A stretch of DNA of 64,000 nucleotides, from NCBI RefSeq assembly GCF_050436995.1, contig NC_134767.1:5146001-5210000 (forward strand), given 5' to 3'. The stretch's first letter is position 1; the number at the start of each line of letters is the position of its first letter. Shown here piece by piece: positions 1 to 11,350 of the stretch. Made by a program: the position numbers and the translations under genes. Below the pieces are notes generated by a model, which saw nothing but the letters and a program-made list of their open reading frames with translations, searched no databases and was not told the DNA's origin. The stretch is from Anticarsia gemmatalis (taxonomy: Eukaryota > Arthropoda > Insecta > Lepidoptera > Erebidae).

Positions 1-85
1 TTATAATGTTGTTTAAACTGCATCGGGCTAGCGTGGTGGACTTAAGGTCTCTTTCATTCCGGGTGGTGCCTCTTGCCGATCAGTT
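1..85 (-). repeat. Interspersed repeat fragment, LINE-tail-like
   Basis: Read on the minus strand this matches a repeat seen many times in the window, recognised by a 'ctgggcaagggtctcctcc' core and a 'ccaccacgctggcc' block. Other copies lie at about 2745, 11262, 29325, 33675, 42435, 55310, 57418 and 58195. It is probably the non-coding tail of a non-LTR element; the parent element is not identified. It is cut by the window edge. Confidence 0.5.
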
Positions 86-787
86 AGACAGTAAAATAAA
101 AACTAAAATGCTTTGATAAATCATTTGAAAGTTAGACTCAGGAAAGTGTGTTGGCATGGTGAAAAAATACTAAAAGTCTAGAATTCTGGTTCGTGACTGT
201 GACGTACAGTCTTTATGGAAATGGTAATTAGGCTTCCATATCATTGACTTCCAAAAACTCTGTAAACAAAATATTTTAATTCACGTAAATGTACTGGTTT
301 CTTCTTCGTACCCAAACAATTCACAGTAGCACGAAATTATCAAATTCTCAGTTCCTTGTATTCGAAACATTTAAAGCGTTACCTTTCTTCCACGTGTCAG
401 CATAATAAACAAATGATAATATTCTTATCATAAACATACTTCAATATTTGGTGTTCCACTCAGACGTATACTTGTACCGTCTCAACAAACATTGGAAACA
501 ACGAATTAACGATTCCGCGAAAGAACAGAAAGCACAATTAACAATATTTCGCGGAAATTGCGAAGTTACTTGAATATGGTTCACATAAGTTAATATGGAA
601 ACAAATTTATTTGTTAAAACATAAACATTGATAGGACTGAAATGTTTGCCGCCTTCGTTTCAGTATTGCTTAATAAGTTGATTAATGATTTCATGACAAT
701 AAAATTACGATTACTGAAAAGTGCAATTGCATGAGTAATTTAATTAAGCGTTGTTACTTGTTTGATAACAAGTCACTATATCACTTA
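86..787. other. Intergenic, nothing recognised
   Basis: AT-rich sequence with no exon-like block, no repeat I recognise and no structured RNA. Confidence 0.5.
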
Positions 788-1034
788 CTAGCTGACCCGC
801 GCAACTTCGCTTGCAACATAAGAGAGAATGCGTCAAAATTTTCCCCGTTTTTGTAACATTTTTTACTCGTACTCTGCTCCTATTGATCGTAGCGTGATGA
901 TATATAACTTATAGCCTTCCTCGACAAATGAGCTATCTAACACTGGAGAATTTTTCAAATCGGACCAGTATTTTCTGAGATTAGCGCGTTCAAACAAACA
1001 AACAAACTCTTCAGCTTTATAATATTAGTATAGA
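788..1034 (-). mobile_element. Non-autonomous Helitron-like element, copy 1
   Basis: Read on the minus strand the element starts TCTATACTAATATTATAAAG and ends in CTAG, inserted between A and T. The stem CGCAA...TTGCG seen in the other copies, placed about 10 nt before CTAG, has drifted here. This is the Helitron layout (TC start, 3' hairpin, CTRR end, A/T insertion). There is no coding capacity. The same family occurs at 20595-20864, 30270-30519 and 32134-32376. Confidence 0.7.
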
Positions 1035-2744
1035 TAATTTGAGTATTCTAAAGTATTTTAGGTAAATGCTCATTCAACAATTTTATTCCTTTTCTTTTTG
1101 TATTAAGAGCTCTTTTAAAATTAAAACGGACGTCTTTCAAAAGCCTTAACGAACAAGCGCAAATATTAGCACTACCATCTAAAAGTTGACAGCACCTCCG
1201 TCAAAACAAACTTGACAATCTACATCCCACTCTCAAGTTCTAACTTAAGCCATTAACAAGATATACAAATAAACACGACAGTACTCTAAGTCCTGCACTG
1301 ATTCGAGTCGTACTCAAGTGCGATTGTTCCTCAGTGGATAGTCGGGAGCAATACTCAAAGCCAATATTTGAAGAAGCCAGCAAATAGCGTCGACCAAATT
1401 AAAACGATTTTCTTCTATAGCAAGCGGCTGAATCGTAATGTATTGTTTTTGCTGAGCTTACCTTGATTGTGACGTTCGATTATACGATGAATTGCTTTTC
1501 GTATTCATAAAATTTGTGAGAGGGAAATGTTGCTTACTTTACCGTCGGGGATCTTTGTTTTAGGAAATGTTATTTGGTGAAAATGGACTTTTTGTTTTCG
1601 TACCTATATTATTTTGTTACCTTGCCTTTTTTTTATTAATCAATATCTTTTTGGCACTTGCTTTTTCCAAACTATCCGTGTCAAACTTTATGGAACTTTG
1701 AACTTCTATAAACTTCTGGATACAATATAAAACAAAACGTAATAACACGAGTAAGTATAATAGTTTAAGATTCTCGTTAACTATTGTTTACTGATACTAT
1801 AATTAAACTAGTTTCTCATATCTAACTGCTAAATTTAAAGCTCAAACATCCAATTATACTCAACACCAGTTCGTTAAAATCTCAAAAAATATTACAACGG
1901 AACTCAATAAACGTTGAACCAAAAAACGTTATTACAATCAGGAAATGAATGTAACACGTTTTCTAAATCCCAAATTCATTTAGGAATTCGAATAAAAAGG
2001 AAACGTTTCAGCAAATTTCACGTGGACCTCTTAACTAACTAGTTAAAAAAAGACCTACACAGCTCTGAGCAAATAGGTGTTCTCATTTTGCGAAAGCCTT
2101 TTAATTTCTGTCCGTATCGAGAGGGTTTGTTCGGGAAGGTCGGTCAGAGTAACGATAATATTGAACCTTGAGATGTCTTTGTAATAACTGTTGAATGGGA
2201 CTTTTGTAAACGGATAGATTCTCAGTATTTGGCACTTGATTATAAAATTGTACTGAAATGTTTGGCTTTATATGTTTCTGTGTATAAGGGCTGCTGAGGA
2301 TTAATCTGGCGTGCCGAAATTAAATCCTAAATCACATTTTATAATGTAAGTCACACAAACAAAAGTTCAAAATACAAGGCCAGATGAAATTACAGGAATC
2401 CACTTAAACCATTGCTCTGTCATTCCAAGAGGCGCATTTTATAAACTACTAAGGACTTTTATACGTTAGTCTAAACTCTAAAGCTAACGCACTCTCTAGT
2501 TATAAAAACTACTCCGTAAAAGTTCTGATTTGCAGTCCTCCACCGGATGAAACGTAATTGAGTTTTTTCTCCGAGATCAACTCTTTAACCAATGGGATTG
2601 ACTCGCCCTCCACTGCATTTGGTTCTAATAGCATTATCAGCAAACTGAAGGTAAAACGTTACCCAAACTCTGCCAAGTCCTTTACTTTGGGAAAAAAAAC
2701 TATATTTTTTTATATTGGACAGTTTATTTAGTCTACTTTTTAAC
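1035..2744. other. Intergenic, nothing recognised
   Basis: No gene, RNA or clear repeat recognised. AT-rich throughout. Confidence 0.45.
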
Positions 2745-2860
2745 CCATTACTGACTTACTTGCTTTTGCCTAAGCAAAGGTCTCTTTCCGAATTGAGGGA
2801 GGAGTTAGGCTCTGAATCTTCCACGCTGGCCAATTGCTAGTTAAAGACTTTGCATGTTCT
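2745..2860 (+). repeat. Interspersed LINE-tail-like repeat fragment
   Basis: Same family as 1-85, plus orientation: a decayed 'aagcaaaggtctctttccg' block, then 'gggaggagttaggctctga', then 'ccacgctggcca' and 'gactttgcatg'. Confidence 0.55.
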
Positions 2861-3218
2861 CAACAAATGTTTACTTAACTGCTAAATAATTAAGTAATAG
2901 CAATAAGATTGTAGTCAAAATTGCCTACGTAAATTAGAGATAATGTTTTTCAATAAGAATCTGAAGAATACTGATAAGAATAATTAATAAAATAGGTTTA
3001 GGTGTTCCAAAGAATCTTAGATGTGATTTTACTCGTGTTATCGAAGACAAGGACATACTCGTGCTCTTACTTAGCTGGTCTAATACGTAATTCTAAGAAA
3101 ACATGACCAAACAAACTATCATAACCAAGATAATTGTCAATACACGACATATAAATCACATTGTTTGCTCATCCATTTATAACCGATACTAAATAAAACA
3201 CAGCGACAAATAAATTAC

Positions 3219-3224
3219 TTTATT
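3219..3224 (-). promoter_or_regulatory. Poly(A) signal of the minus-strand MBF2 gene
   Basis: AATAAA on the minus strand, about 20 nt beyond the stop codon of the gene ending at 3245. It implies a very short 3' UTR. Confidence 0.5.
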
Positions 3225-3244
3225 TTATGTCATATCACTTTACA

Positions 3245-3736
3245 CTAACGGCCTATTGGGTATTGATGGGGATAGACACTGCCGATTGGGTACTGACCTC
3301 CTAGAGGATATGTGACACTAGAATACGAGCTAGGATAAGCTCCAACTCCACTTAGCCCACTGAAAGATGTTCTATAATTTCCAGTATACGAATGGATGCT
3401 CTCAGCATAAATGTCTATAGCAAATTTATATCCTCTCAATATTGAAGGGCTCTTTAACGCAATCGTCACTGTCTTACTTCCAATACCTCCAGCAGCTATA
3501 TATGCTTCTCCTTTATCAGATCTAAGGTCTGTGACGTAAACAGCACTTATAAAGTCGTTGGATGGAGCGTTTATCATAATGTCGTCTGTTCTCTTCCATA
3601 ATGCTGGGTTTGCTTCTTTGATGGCACTGTAGATTTTCTTCGAAAATGGCGTTGCGTGTCCCACCATAACATCGTTGGATTGGACTAATGTTGTTAAATA
3701 TAGTAGAAATAAAACTGTCACTGATTTTGAAAACAT
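3245..3736 (-). CDS. MBF2-family secreted protein (A)
   Basis: Single-exon gene of 163 residues. Residues 1-20 form a signal peptide (basic start, hydrophobic core LFLLYLTTL, likely cut before NDV), so the product is probably secreted. Residues about 22-115 resemble the MBF2 domain found in insect proteins named after the Bombyx factor MBF2. The diagnostic block runs from VYVTDL through GEAYIAAGGIGSKTVTIAL to ILRGYKFAIDIYAES. The family's biochemical role is unsettled: the name comes from a transcription co-activator, yet most members have signal peptides. The last 30 residues are a Tyr/Pro/Gly-rich tail with repeated YPxG units, absent from the neighbour. It is paralogous to the divergent gene at 4102-4470. 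A poly(A) signal follows the stop by about 20 nt. Confidence 0.85.
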   Translation of the reverse strand: MFSKSVTVLFLLYLTTLVQSNDVMVGHATPFSKKIYSAIKEANPALWKRTDDIMINAPSNDFISAVYVTDLRSDKGEAYIAAGGIGSKTVTIALKSPSILRGYKFAIDIYAESIHSYTGNYRTSFSGLSGVGAYPSSYSSVTYPLGGQYPIGSVYPHQYPIGR

Positions 3737-4101
3737 TTTAAACAGTAATTAAGTCTTTGGTAACAATGTTGCTACAGCAGATATTGGTTAAGTTATGAAG
3801 ACGTTTCGAGTTGTAGTTACATTTATAGAAACTAAATTAGCGGGAAAATGAGATCATATTCACGGCAATTCACAAGTTGCCGTATAAGGTGTAAATATAT
3901 AAAACACATTACTAGGAAGTTATGACGGTAAAAAACATTTATGGAGTACTTCTGTCGCGTAATACGTGAATTATGTTTACGTTCAGCCATTCACAGCGAT
4001 GTTTAACACACCAATGTAAAATTAGACAATATTTACAATTCGATTTCGTTCGACAACATTTGTGGTTTTAACATCATCAAGAGTAGACGTATGTACCAAA
4101 A
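3737..4101. promoter_or_regulatory. Shared intergenic region between divergent MBF2 genes
   Basis: These 365 bp separate two head-to-head paralogues, so both promoters should lie here. A TATATAAA-like stretch is at about 3896 on the plus strand, roughly 200 bp from the nearest start codon and therefore not clearly a core promoter. No transcription start can be fixed from sequence alone. Confidence 0.45.
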
Positions 4102-4470
4102 ATGGTTATGAAAATTTTATCATTTTTGTTCGTAATTTTCGCTGTGACAAATTGCAATGATTTATTTCTGGGATATCCAGATTTGACGGCGAAGTTGATC
4201 TATAGTAAAGTTCATGAGCTGGATCCAGCCCTATGGACACGATCAGAGACTTTTACAGTGAATTGTTCGAAGAGTGAAGTGATAAGTGCGATACAGATCA
4301 CGGACTTAAGGCCTGACAAGTGGGGAGAAGCATATTTGAAAGGAGGCGGAATTGGCGAAAATTTTATAACTATAGAACTTGATAGTCCAGGAATTTTACG
4401 AGGTTTCAATTTCTGGGTACAAATATTTGCGTTACAAACAAATCACTTTTTGTCGAGTCATGGAAAATAA
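4102..4470 (+). CDS. MBF2-family secreted protein (B)
   Basis: Single-exon gene of 122 residues, or 120 if the second Met (4108) is used; that Met gives the more typical signal peptide MKILSFLFVIFAVTNC. The mature part matches the MBF2 domain and aligns along its length with the divergent neighbour. Shared blocks are PALW(T/K)R, ISA(V/I), TDLR, a GEAY...GGGIG block, and SP(S/G)ILRG followed by F. It ends soon after the domain and lacks the Tyr/Pro-rich tail of its partner. AATAAA overlaps the stop codon (4466-4471) and ATTAAA follows at 4500. The pair probably arose by inverted duplication. Secretion is inferred; the molecular role is unknown. Confidence 0.85.
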   Translation: MVMKILSFLFVIFAVTNCNDLFLGYPDLTAKLIYSKVHELDPALWTRSETFTVNCSKSEVISAIQITDLRPDKWGEAYLKGGGIGENFITIELDSPGILRGFNFWVQIFALQTNHFLSSHGK

Positions 4471-4519
4471 ATTGAATATTGGTGAAACATGTTATTTAAA
4501 TTAAAGTTATTTTAATATT

Positions 4520-5382
4520 TATGGTTGTTTTATTTGTTTTGTTTTTTTGTACTTTGCACCTACAACATATTTTTATTGGTAACGCTCCATCTCTCAACGT
4601 TAATGCGCACCGACGCCGCGACGTAACATTTTCTAGGACATTCACTAAATTACAACGAAATGTATATTTTGTTCCTTTGCAGATACTAAACTAAGCCAAA
4701 GGTATTTAATAACAATAAAGCTTTCATTCACGTCAATAACATCGAAATTGAAACGTAAATAGTAGACACATACATTTATAACATATCGAAGGATCTTCAG
4801 ACCATTTGTAACAAAACTACAAGAGATGATTTATAGTGTTTGCTCCCGCTTGTCTCCCGTTGATATCGAGATTTCTTCGGCAAAATAGAGATGTGTTATT
4901 CAGATATCGTGACTCCATATAACTCGGTAGCTTTTGTGTTTAGGCTCGTAACAATAAAATAAAATGTATGCGGAGAATATAAGAATTCGTTGTTTTGGCT
5001 GCAATGGTTTTTTATACGGTCACATTGGGAGATGAAAGGGTTCCTTTATGTGTTTCAAGTGTGTTAGTGCCTTAAGTATAGTGTTTTTCTTGCTTTTGTT
5101 GAGGTTTTTTCCTGGTGAATGTCTATCATTATGATGTACGGTAATTATGGGTGTTTGGAACGTATTCTATGTCACAATATCTCGGTTACTGAATGTTATG
5201 TAAAGAAAGGGGTTTTGTATTATAGGATAAAAGCTAGGTTACTATTGAACGGATCACTTGAACGGATTTCAGATAAAATTTTGCTATACAAGGTTTGGTT
5301 TGGATGTTTGTTAAATATCGTACAGAAGTTAGAGTACTTTAATTACTTCATAAATAGAATTATAACAATTTTCATCTAGCTA
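4520..5382. other. Intergenic, no convincing gene
   Basis: AT-rich DNA. An open frame at 5119-5379 has low-complexity composition, no domain and no gene-like surroundings, so I do not call it. Confidence 0.45.
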
Positions 5383-5800
5383 AAAGGACTATGGGCGGAA
5401 TCGTCCCCACCCATCAACAAAAATGAAATGTAGCTCAATTGATATATCTTGGCAAGACGATATTTTTATACTATGGCGACATTGACCAAATGCATGGGGT
5501 TCTCATAGTATCTTACGTTTAAACAAATATCTCGTTAACGTATTATTGACGACTAATTCCAAAATACATGCTCATTTATTTATTAATTAGTGCACAGCGG
5601 CGGACGCCGCATGCACATAAAGATAGCTGGGTACAAAATAACCCCCTCCCCGCGCTCTCCAACCCACGATTTTAGATCTGATCAGATTTTAATCTGCCAG
5701 CGCATCTGTTAGACAGCATTATAATTGACGAGTAAAAATAATTATTGAAATATGAAATCAATAACATGTATTAACCATATAATGGAAATGATATAAGTAT

Positions 5801-5812
5801 ATACATATGAGT
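5801..5812 (+). repeat. Target-site duplication, left copy
   Basis: ATACATATGAGT, repeated exactly at 6179-6190. The two copies bracket the SINE at 5813-6178. Confidence 0.85.
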
Positions 5813-6178
5813 GCCTCTGTGGCGCGGTCGGTAGTATATGCGACTGCGGTGCGAGAGGTCTCGGGTTCGAATCCTGGGTCGGGCCAAACAGTCTTTTCTG
5901 AGATTTTCTGTTAAGAATTTCCTAGAGATTGCCCGGAGTTAGGAAGTTGAGGTCGAAGACCTCCGTGTCTCGGAGAGCACGTAAAGCCGTCGGTCCTGCA
6001 CCTGACCTCTCACTGGTCGTGTCGGTTATCCGTCCCACCAAACTATGAGAGTGATGGAATAGAGAGTGTACCTGTGTATTGTGCACACACTTGGACACTA
6101 TAAACAAAGTCCGGCACAGATGGCCAGTTTCAATGAAACTGACCGCCGTAGCCATATATCGGCTAGGAGGACATTATT
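5813..6178 (+). mobile_element. tRNA-derived SINE, full length
   Basis: It starts exactly after the target duplication with a tRNA-like head: A box about TGGCGCGGTCGG and B box GGTTCGAATCC at 5864-5874. An unrelated body of about 270 bp ends in GGAGGACATTATT. Twelve-bp direct repeats on both sides show that it moved by retroposition. It sits inside the inverted-repeat element 5383-7984. A 5'-truncated relative is at 8729-8946. Confidence 0.85.
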
Positions 6179-6190
6179 ATACATATGAGT
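6179..6190 (+). repeat. Target-site duplication, right copy
   Basis: Exact repeat of 5801-5812 (ATACATATGAGT), closing the SINE insertion. Confidence 0.85.
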
Positions 6191-6203
6191 TAGTACTGTA
6201 ATA

Positions 6204-7765
6204 CACTCAGCGGCAGAAAAAGTGGCCCAAAACAAAACTACGATAAAACTTTTTAGAATATCAATATATAGTTATTATTTTGGCTATAACTATTAGTTAA
6301 ACAGTTTATACACAAGTTTAGTTACAATTTACACTAAATAGTCGTAATTTTTTATCAAAAATGGGAAAAATTAAAAAATACAGCTTTTGTCGAAATCGCT
6401 TATTGTAAGTTTTTGCAAAAAACTAATTCTGCACTAAAGAAAAAATCTAGTTTATACCGCGTGTTAACTCCTCTAGCATTTATGGTGACTTGCATGCATT
6501 CTGGCATGCTTTGGAGGATGTTTTAATTACTTCTTGAAGAACTTTATCCCACACTCTGACTAGAGCGGTTCTTCGCTCACCAAGTGATTCTGGTGGGTTG
6601 GGCAGTGCACATACACTGTTTTTAAGCATGTGCCAGACATGTTCTATGGGGTTGATGTCTGGACTGCGAGCAGGCTAAGCCAGTTTTTGAATCCCGATAT
6701 CAGCAAGGTGCGATTCCACAACGCGGGCGCTATGAGCGCGCGCATTAAACTGCATTAGAGTTAATCCTCCCGACCAATGAAATCCATAAGTGGTACAACA
6801 TGGTCTTGGAAGATTTCTTCAATGTACCCGGCTGCTGTTAGGCGCTGATCTACGATGACAAGCTCCGTACGTGCCTCCAAACATACACCTCTCCATACCA
6901 TAACAGACCTACCTTTGTAACTGACCATCTGACGTGTTGTGTTGGGAAAAAGCCGTCCTTAATGGCGTCTTTACACTCTCTCACGACCATTTGGTGCTCT
7001 TAATGCTACTCAGCACTCATCGGTTAACAAGAACTTGCTCCATTGGTCGATAGCCAATTCACATGTTTACGAGCAAATCGTAATCGCGCAACTCGATGGT
7101 GTCTCTCGAGTTCTGGTACTCGGGTTGGTCTTCCTGCCCGTAAATTACGTTCTTTTATCCTTCGCCTCATGTTCCGTTCACTAAGAATGACTCCGCGTGC
7201 CGCTTGAAGCCTCTAATGAATCTCAAACGCTGTCAGAAAGCGGTTTCTCAGCACCTCGAGGTTAACAAATCGGTCATCTCTTGTACATCATGTTCGTCCA
7301 ATTCCTGGTCGCCGCGTGTAGAGACCAGTCTCACGATACCTCCTAATCGCAGACCTTAAAGTGGTACGCGATACATTGAAAAATGCAGCCACCTCTCAAT
7401 GGTAATGGCCCTGATCGGACAACAAGACCACCTAAGCCACTTGTTCAGCAGTAAGTGGCATCTTCAAGTCTTTTCTAAAATCTAAATAGACCAATAATCA
7501 ATAAAAATCATAAAAAAAATCGTTTCCGTGCAGCAATATTTCAAAATACAGAATTCAACTGACCTCTCGAATCAACACTGAATTCAGTTCTAGCACACGT
7601 TGTTAGAAAAAGACATCCGTCACTTAAATTAATCTGAAATTAAACACTTTATAACACGAAACAGATCACTTCGCAACTACTTACAACAATATATCTTTCA
7701 TATATTACTTAATTTGTTTACAAATTCACGATAAGCGCTTGGGCCACTTTTTCTGCCGCTGAGTG
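6204..7765 (-). mobile_element. Tc1/mariner-type transposon, inactive
   Basis: 1562 bp with terminal inverted repeats. The left end CACTCAGCGGCAGAAAAAGT is mirrored at the right end, and both ends are flanked by TA, the target of this superfamily. The length is normal for a full Tc1 element. The transposase inside is broken (see 6480-7461). It inserted 13 bp after the SINE's right target duplication. Confidence 0.85.
6480..7461 (-). pseudogene. Tc1-like transposase pseudogene
   Basis: Reading leftward from the ATG at 7461, the sequence gives MPLTAEQVA and then many in-frame stops and frame changes. Recognisable pieces follow in normal order: a paired helix-turn-helix region with a GRPTR-type linker, the block around the first catalytic Asp (LTDE), a segment beginning VWRGVCLEARTELV, and SPDINPIEHVW, which carries the last acidic residue of the DDE triad. 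The span of about 980 nt equals the usual 330-340 codons, so the gene decayed by point mutation and small indels rather than large deletion. It cannot code for an active enzyme. Confidence 0.85.
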
Positions 7766-7984
7766 TATAACAATAATGTTAAAATAACTTACAAATGTAA
7801 AATAAAAATATAAGTTAAATAATAATTACAAATTGTTTTTTTTTTTAAATATATATTCCCACTGATTTATCAAAAACAAAGGATTTTAATTAAATAGGGG
7901 GCACTTTATGAACACGTTGGTATCAGTTCCATGTTTGTTGATAGGTGGGGACGGAGCCCATACATTTTTGCCCATAGTCCTTTG

Positions 7985-8728
7985 TCAAGATTAAAATTTA
8001 TTATATATTTATTCTTAAAATACTAAAAACTATAGCTACTGACATTTAACTATGCTCATATTCATATATTCTTCGTATTTATGTGACTCAAACCAATTCA
8101 ATTGCAATTAATTCCAATAAATTAAGTCAAACGTTAAAGTCAAATAAACCTTGTTTGATTTTAACGTCAGCCTTCATATTATTATGACATTGAAATTAAT
8201 GACCGTTGTTTAAATTCGAATTATAAATATAAAACGATGACCCGTCTTTATAATAAAATGTATTATAGTCTCATCATCATAAAAAGAACTATGTCTTAAT
8301 TGTCTACGTGCCATATAAAGCATCTTTTATTTAATTATTATATGTAACACAGCTTTTTAAAAATAAATCTACAATAAACGGCGCCCCTGCATCAAAATTC
8401 GTTGAGTAATTTTGGAAACAAAACAAATGGATATACGGAAATACTTTGTTTTAACATCGTTTAGCGTTTTGTCGTAAAACAAATAAATTGTTTGGAGAAG
8501 GTTCCGTCGATACATTTGCGATATTAAGTCAGTAAGTCAAGTATATACCCAACACATTAACTTAGAGAGGAACACTAATACGGTATACATACAAAGCTGA
8601 TGATACCTACCTTTTATATATTATTTTAAGTATATTTAGCTTGTGACCACCGGCTGTTGTAATTAGCCACGAATTCTCAAGCAAGGTGAGGTAATATATG
8701 TGATTGTGTATATTTCAGTGTAAGCTTT
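7985..8728. other. Intergenic, nothing recognised
   Basis: AT-rich and without exon-like blocks. Confidence 0.45.
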
Positions 8729-8946
8729 CCGTGCCTCGGAGAGCATGTAAAGCCGTCGGTCCTGCGCCTGACCTCTCACTGGTCGTGTCGGTTATCCGTC
8801 CCACCAAACTATGAGAGTGATGGAATAGAGAGTGTACCTGTGTATTGTGCACACACTTGGATACTATAAACAAAGTCCTGCACAGATGGCCAGTTTCAAT
8901 GAAACTGATCGCCGTAGCGTAGCATATCGGCTAGGAGGACATTATT
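8729..8946 (+). mobile_element. 5'-truncated copy of the SINE at 5813
   Basis: Body and 3' end nearly identical to 5960-6178, starting 'ccgtgcctcggagagcatg' and ending GGAGGACATTATT. The tRNA-like head is missing. An (AAAGAT)n tail follows at 8947-8970. Confidence 0.8.
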
Positions 8947-8970
8947 AAAGATAAAGATAAAGATATTTTA
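8947..8970 (+). repeat. Microsatellite, AAAGAT units
   Basis: About three AAAGAT units directly after the truncated SINE, probably its 3' tail. Confidence 0.6.
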
Positions 8971-11261
8971 TTTCGTAAAAACATGTGTATATACAGACAT
9001 ATTATTGTAATACACGATATATCTCATCCGAAAATTATTGTGCCATTGCTGCATTAGTGTTATAACGGAATAGAGGGCAGGTGACGTTACGATTCGCTAC
9101 TCTTCCTGAGTGTGGCTGGGATCTAAGCTATGTTTTAAGAAAAAGATAATACAAATTATTTAATTAAGAAACATAAAAAAATCGGAAAAGGTGTCGTATT
9201 ATTAAAATCTATAAGCGAGCTACGCAATATGAATTCCATTTCGCTATTAGTTTTTATTTAATCATGGCACCATTTTCCGTCATGGTAGTAGGTACTTGCA
9301 GAGTTGTTACGCAAAAAAGGATATCACGTTAAATTCTACCTATGCAGAACTGACAAAACGATGCAAATATAAACCTACGAGTATATTCCGAGTTCTCGCA
9401 TTGTTGATAAAAAAAATATTTTGACTAACAAGAAAACTATTCACCGTAAATTCACCACGAGACCGACATACGTAAACCCAGCTCTATACAAATCCTCATC
9501 CGAAACCGTACAGTCGGAGTGATATTTTTATTTTCACTGTATTCAAGGGATTGCCAAGCGCTATGTTATTGCAGCCGGGTTCACTCGACGGGGGGCGTAT
9601 CACAATGTTGAAATATAAAAATATTTTTACTATCCTACTGTTTTGGATGTTAATTCGTTTTTCGAATCTATCTTATTCTTATTCAGTGTTGGGTTTGCGC
9701 CAAATGTGTGTCTGTATGTCGCAATACTATGTATATATAAATCTTGCTTTATCTCCGAGCCTTTTTTTGTGGTGTGAAGACTAGGCTTCGAGTTTAAGAA
9801 TGTTGTGTTTTATTTCCTGTTACATTTGTACGCAATATTTTAGGTGTGAAAATAACAGCAGAAAAAATCTTGCGACGTTCACGAGAATTATATCTACCGC
9901 TTTTTCAAACTTTTGGATGCAGTATGTTTTTGTCAAAAATGTTGTGGTAAAATCTTTATCGTTTTAAAACAAAATATTTTTGATTTAACTTATCTTTCTG
10001 TGTAAGCCTTTTTAGAAAATTTTATAAACACAAGTTGTATGCTATGCCTTAATGTAAAATAATCACACATACGCCACTTGCTACGATCCTTGCAAACTTT
10101 ATTTCCTTCATTCACCCATACATCCTGCCATACTATAATTATAGTGGGTTTGATTATAATCAACCCCAGTTAAATAAAAACACCCACACATATGCGACAA
10201 GCTTATATACTAGTATATCCTTATATTCTCAACAAAGTGCAATTAGTCATAGAGAGAGAATGAACTCAATAGTTTGTGTATCGAAGTGGCCGGACCAACG
10301 CTCGGGACTATTGACCGCTAGCCGCTAGATTAATCACTGCGGCTAGATGGCATTAGTCTATGTTCCTTTATTATTTTCTTTCTTACTGTGGTCGATAGCT
10401 AATAGAAAATGAAGAGGAAATTGTGTGAGTGTTAATGAAGTGAAATATGCAATTAAACAAGCGTAGATCAAGAGAAAAGCTTTGATAGGTTTGTATTTAT
10501 AGTAATTTTATCATTTTCTACTGTGGTTGTAGCGATAATTTCGTTTGGAGATAATGCATAGCGAGCAAGCATATGCAATTATGCGATTATGCATAGATAG
10601 CAAGTTTATGCATAGCGGCTCTTTCTGCCCCGAAAACCATTATCCGTGTACTCTGATCAAAACGTCGGAAAATATAAGAATTTTTAAGATACCCCAACCA
10701 CACAACCCACCCATTTTAGTTACCGAAAATAGGTATCAAGTTTTCCAATTCTGAAGGAATTTTATTCTATAATGTATGTAACAATTTAATATACTTACAC
10801 AATAAAAACATTATTCAATTCAACCAAAAAAGTCAGCAGCACGCGCAAATATTTTCACGCAAAACAACACATCAATGTTTGCTCCGAGTGTCGCAATCAG
10901 ACTAATAAGGCGAAGCTGCGAAGCCAGCATTGAGTACACGAACATAAATCATCTCAACACACACTCAATGAAGTTGCCTCAGTGAAAAATAACTATAACA
11001 CAAAGAGATTAGATTTATGATGTTTGTTGTTGACGAGCGGTGCCCGGAGGTCGGCAACTCGGAAGAATTAGGTACACACTGATGTATTCATTGGGGAAAT
11101 AGACTGGATATTTGCGGACGTAATTTAGTCAGGCTATTTTTAGGAATTTTGTGAATGCTTGATCTGGGAAATGATCTGAAACCGCTTGGTATTATGAGAC
11201 AGATTATGTGATAGGCTTTGTATGAAAAAATATTGTAACTAAAGCACTCTTTTGGTATTTT
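8971..11261. other. Intergenic with scattered repeat scraps
   Basis: No gene recognised. At about 10070-10140 is a fragment (CGCCACTTGCTACGATCCTT) of a repeat that also occurs at 47530 and, inverted, at 61200. Confidence 0.4.
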
Positions 11262-11350
11262 TTAACCCGTTACTGTCCCACTGCTGGGCAAAAGTCTATT
11301 CCCGAACGAGGGATGGGTTAGGTTTTGAGTCCACCACGCTGGTCAAGTGC
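11262..11350 (+). repeat. Interspersed LINE-tail-like repeat
   Basis: A clear copy of the family: CCCACTGCTGGGCAAAAGTC, a GGGATGGGTTAGGTTTTGAG block, and CCACCACGCTGGTCAAGTGC. Confidence 0.65.

Larger units (their letters stand above)
5383..7984. mobile_element. Inverted-repeat DNA element interrupted by later insertions
   Basis: The left end (AAGGACTATGGGC, then CGTCCCCACCCATCAACAAA) reappears inverted at the right end, giving imperfect terminal inverted repeats of about 50 bp. The interior holds a SINE (5813-6178) and a Tc1-like element (6204-7765). Without them the element is only about 670 bp, with no recognisable transposase, so it is probably non-autonomous. The superfamily is not clear. 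Confidence 0.6.

Noticed and set aside
4212..4409. Open frame on the strand opposite MBF2 gene B
   Set aside because: It is the antisense shadow of a real coding frame.
5922..6155. 77-codon minus-strand frame
   Set aside because: It lies wholly within the SINE 5813-6178.
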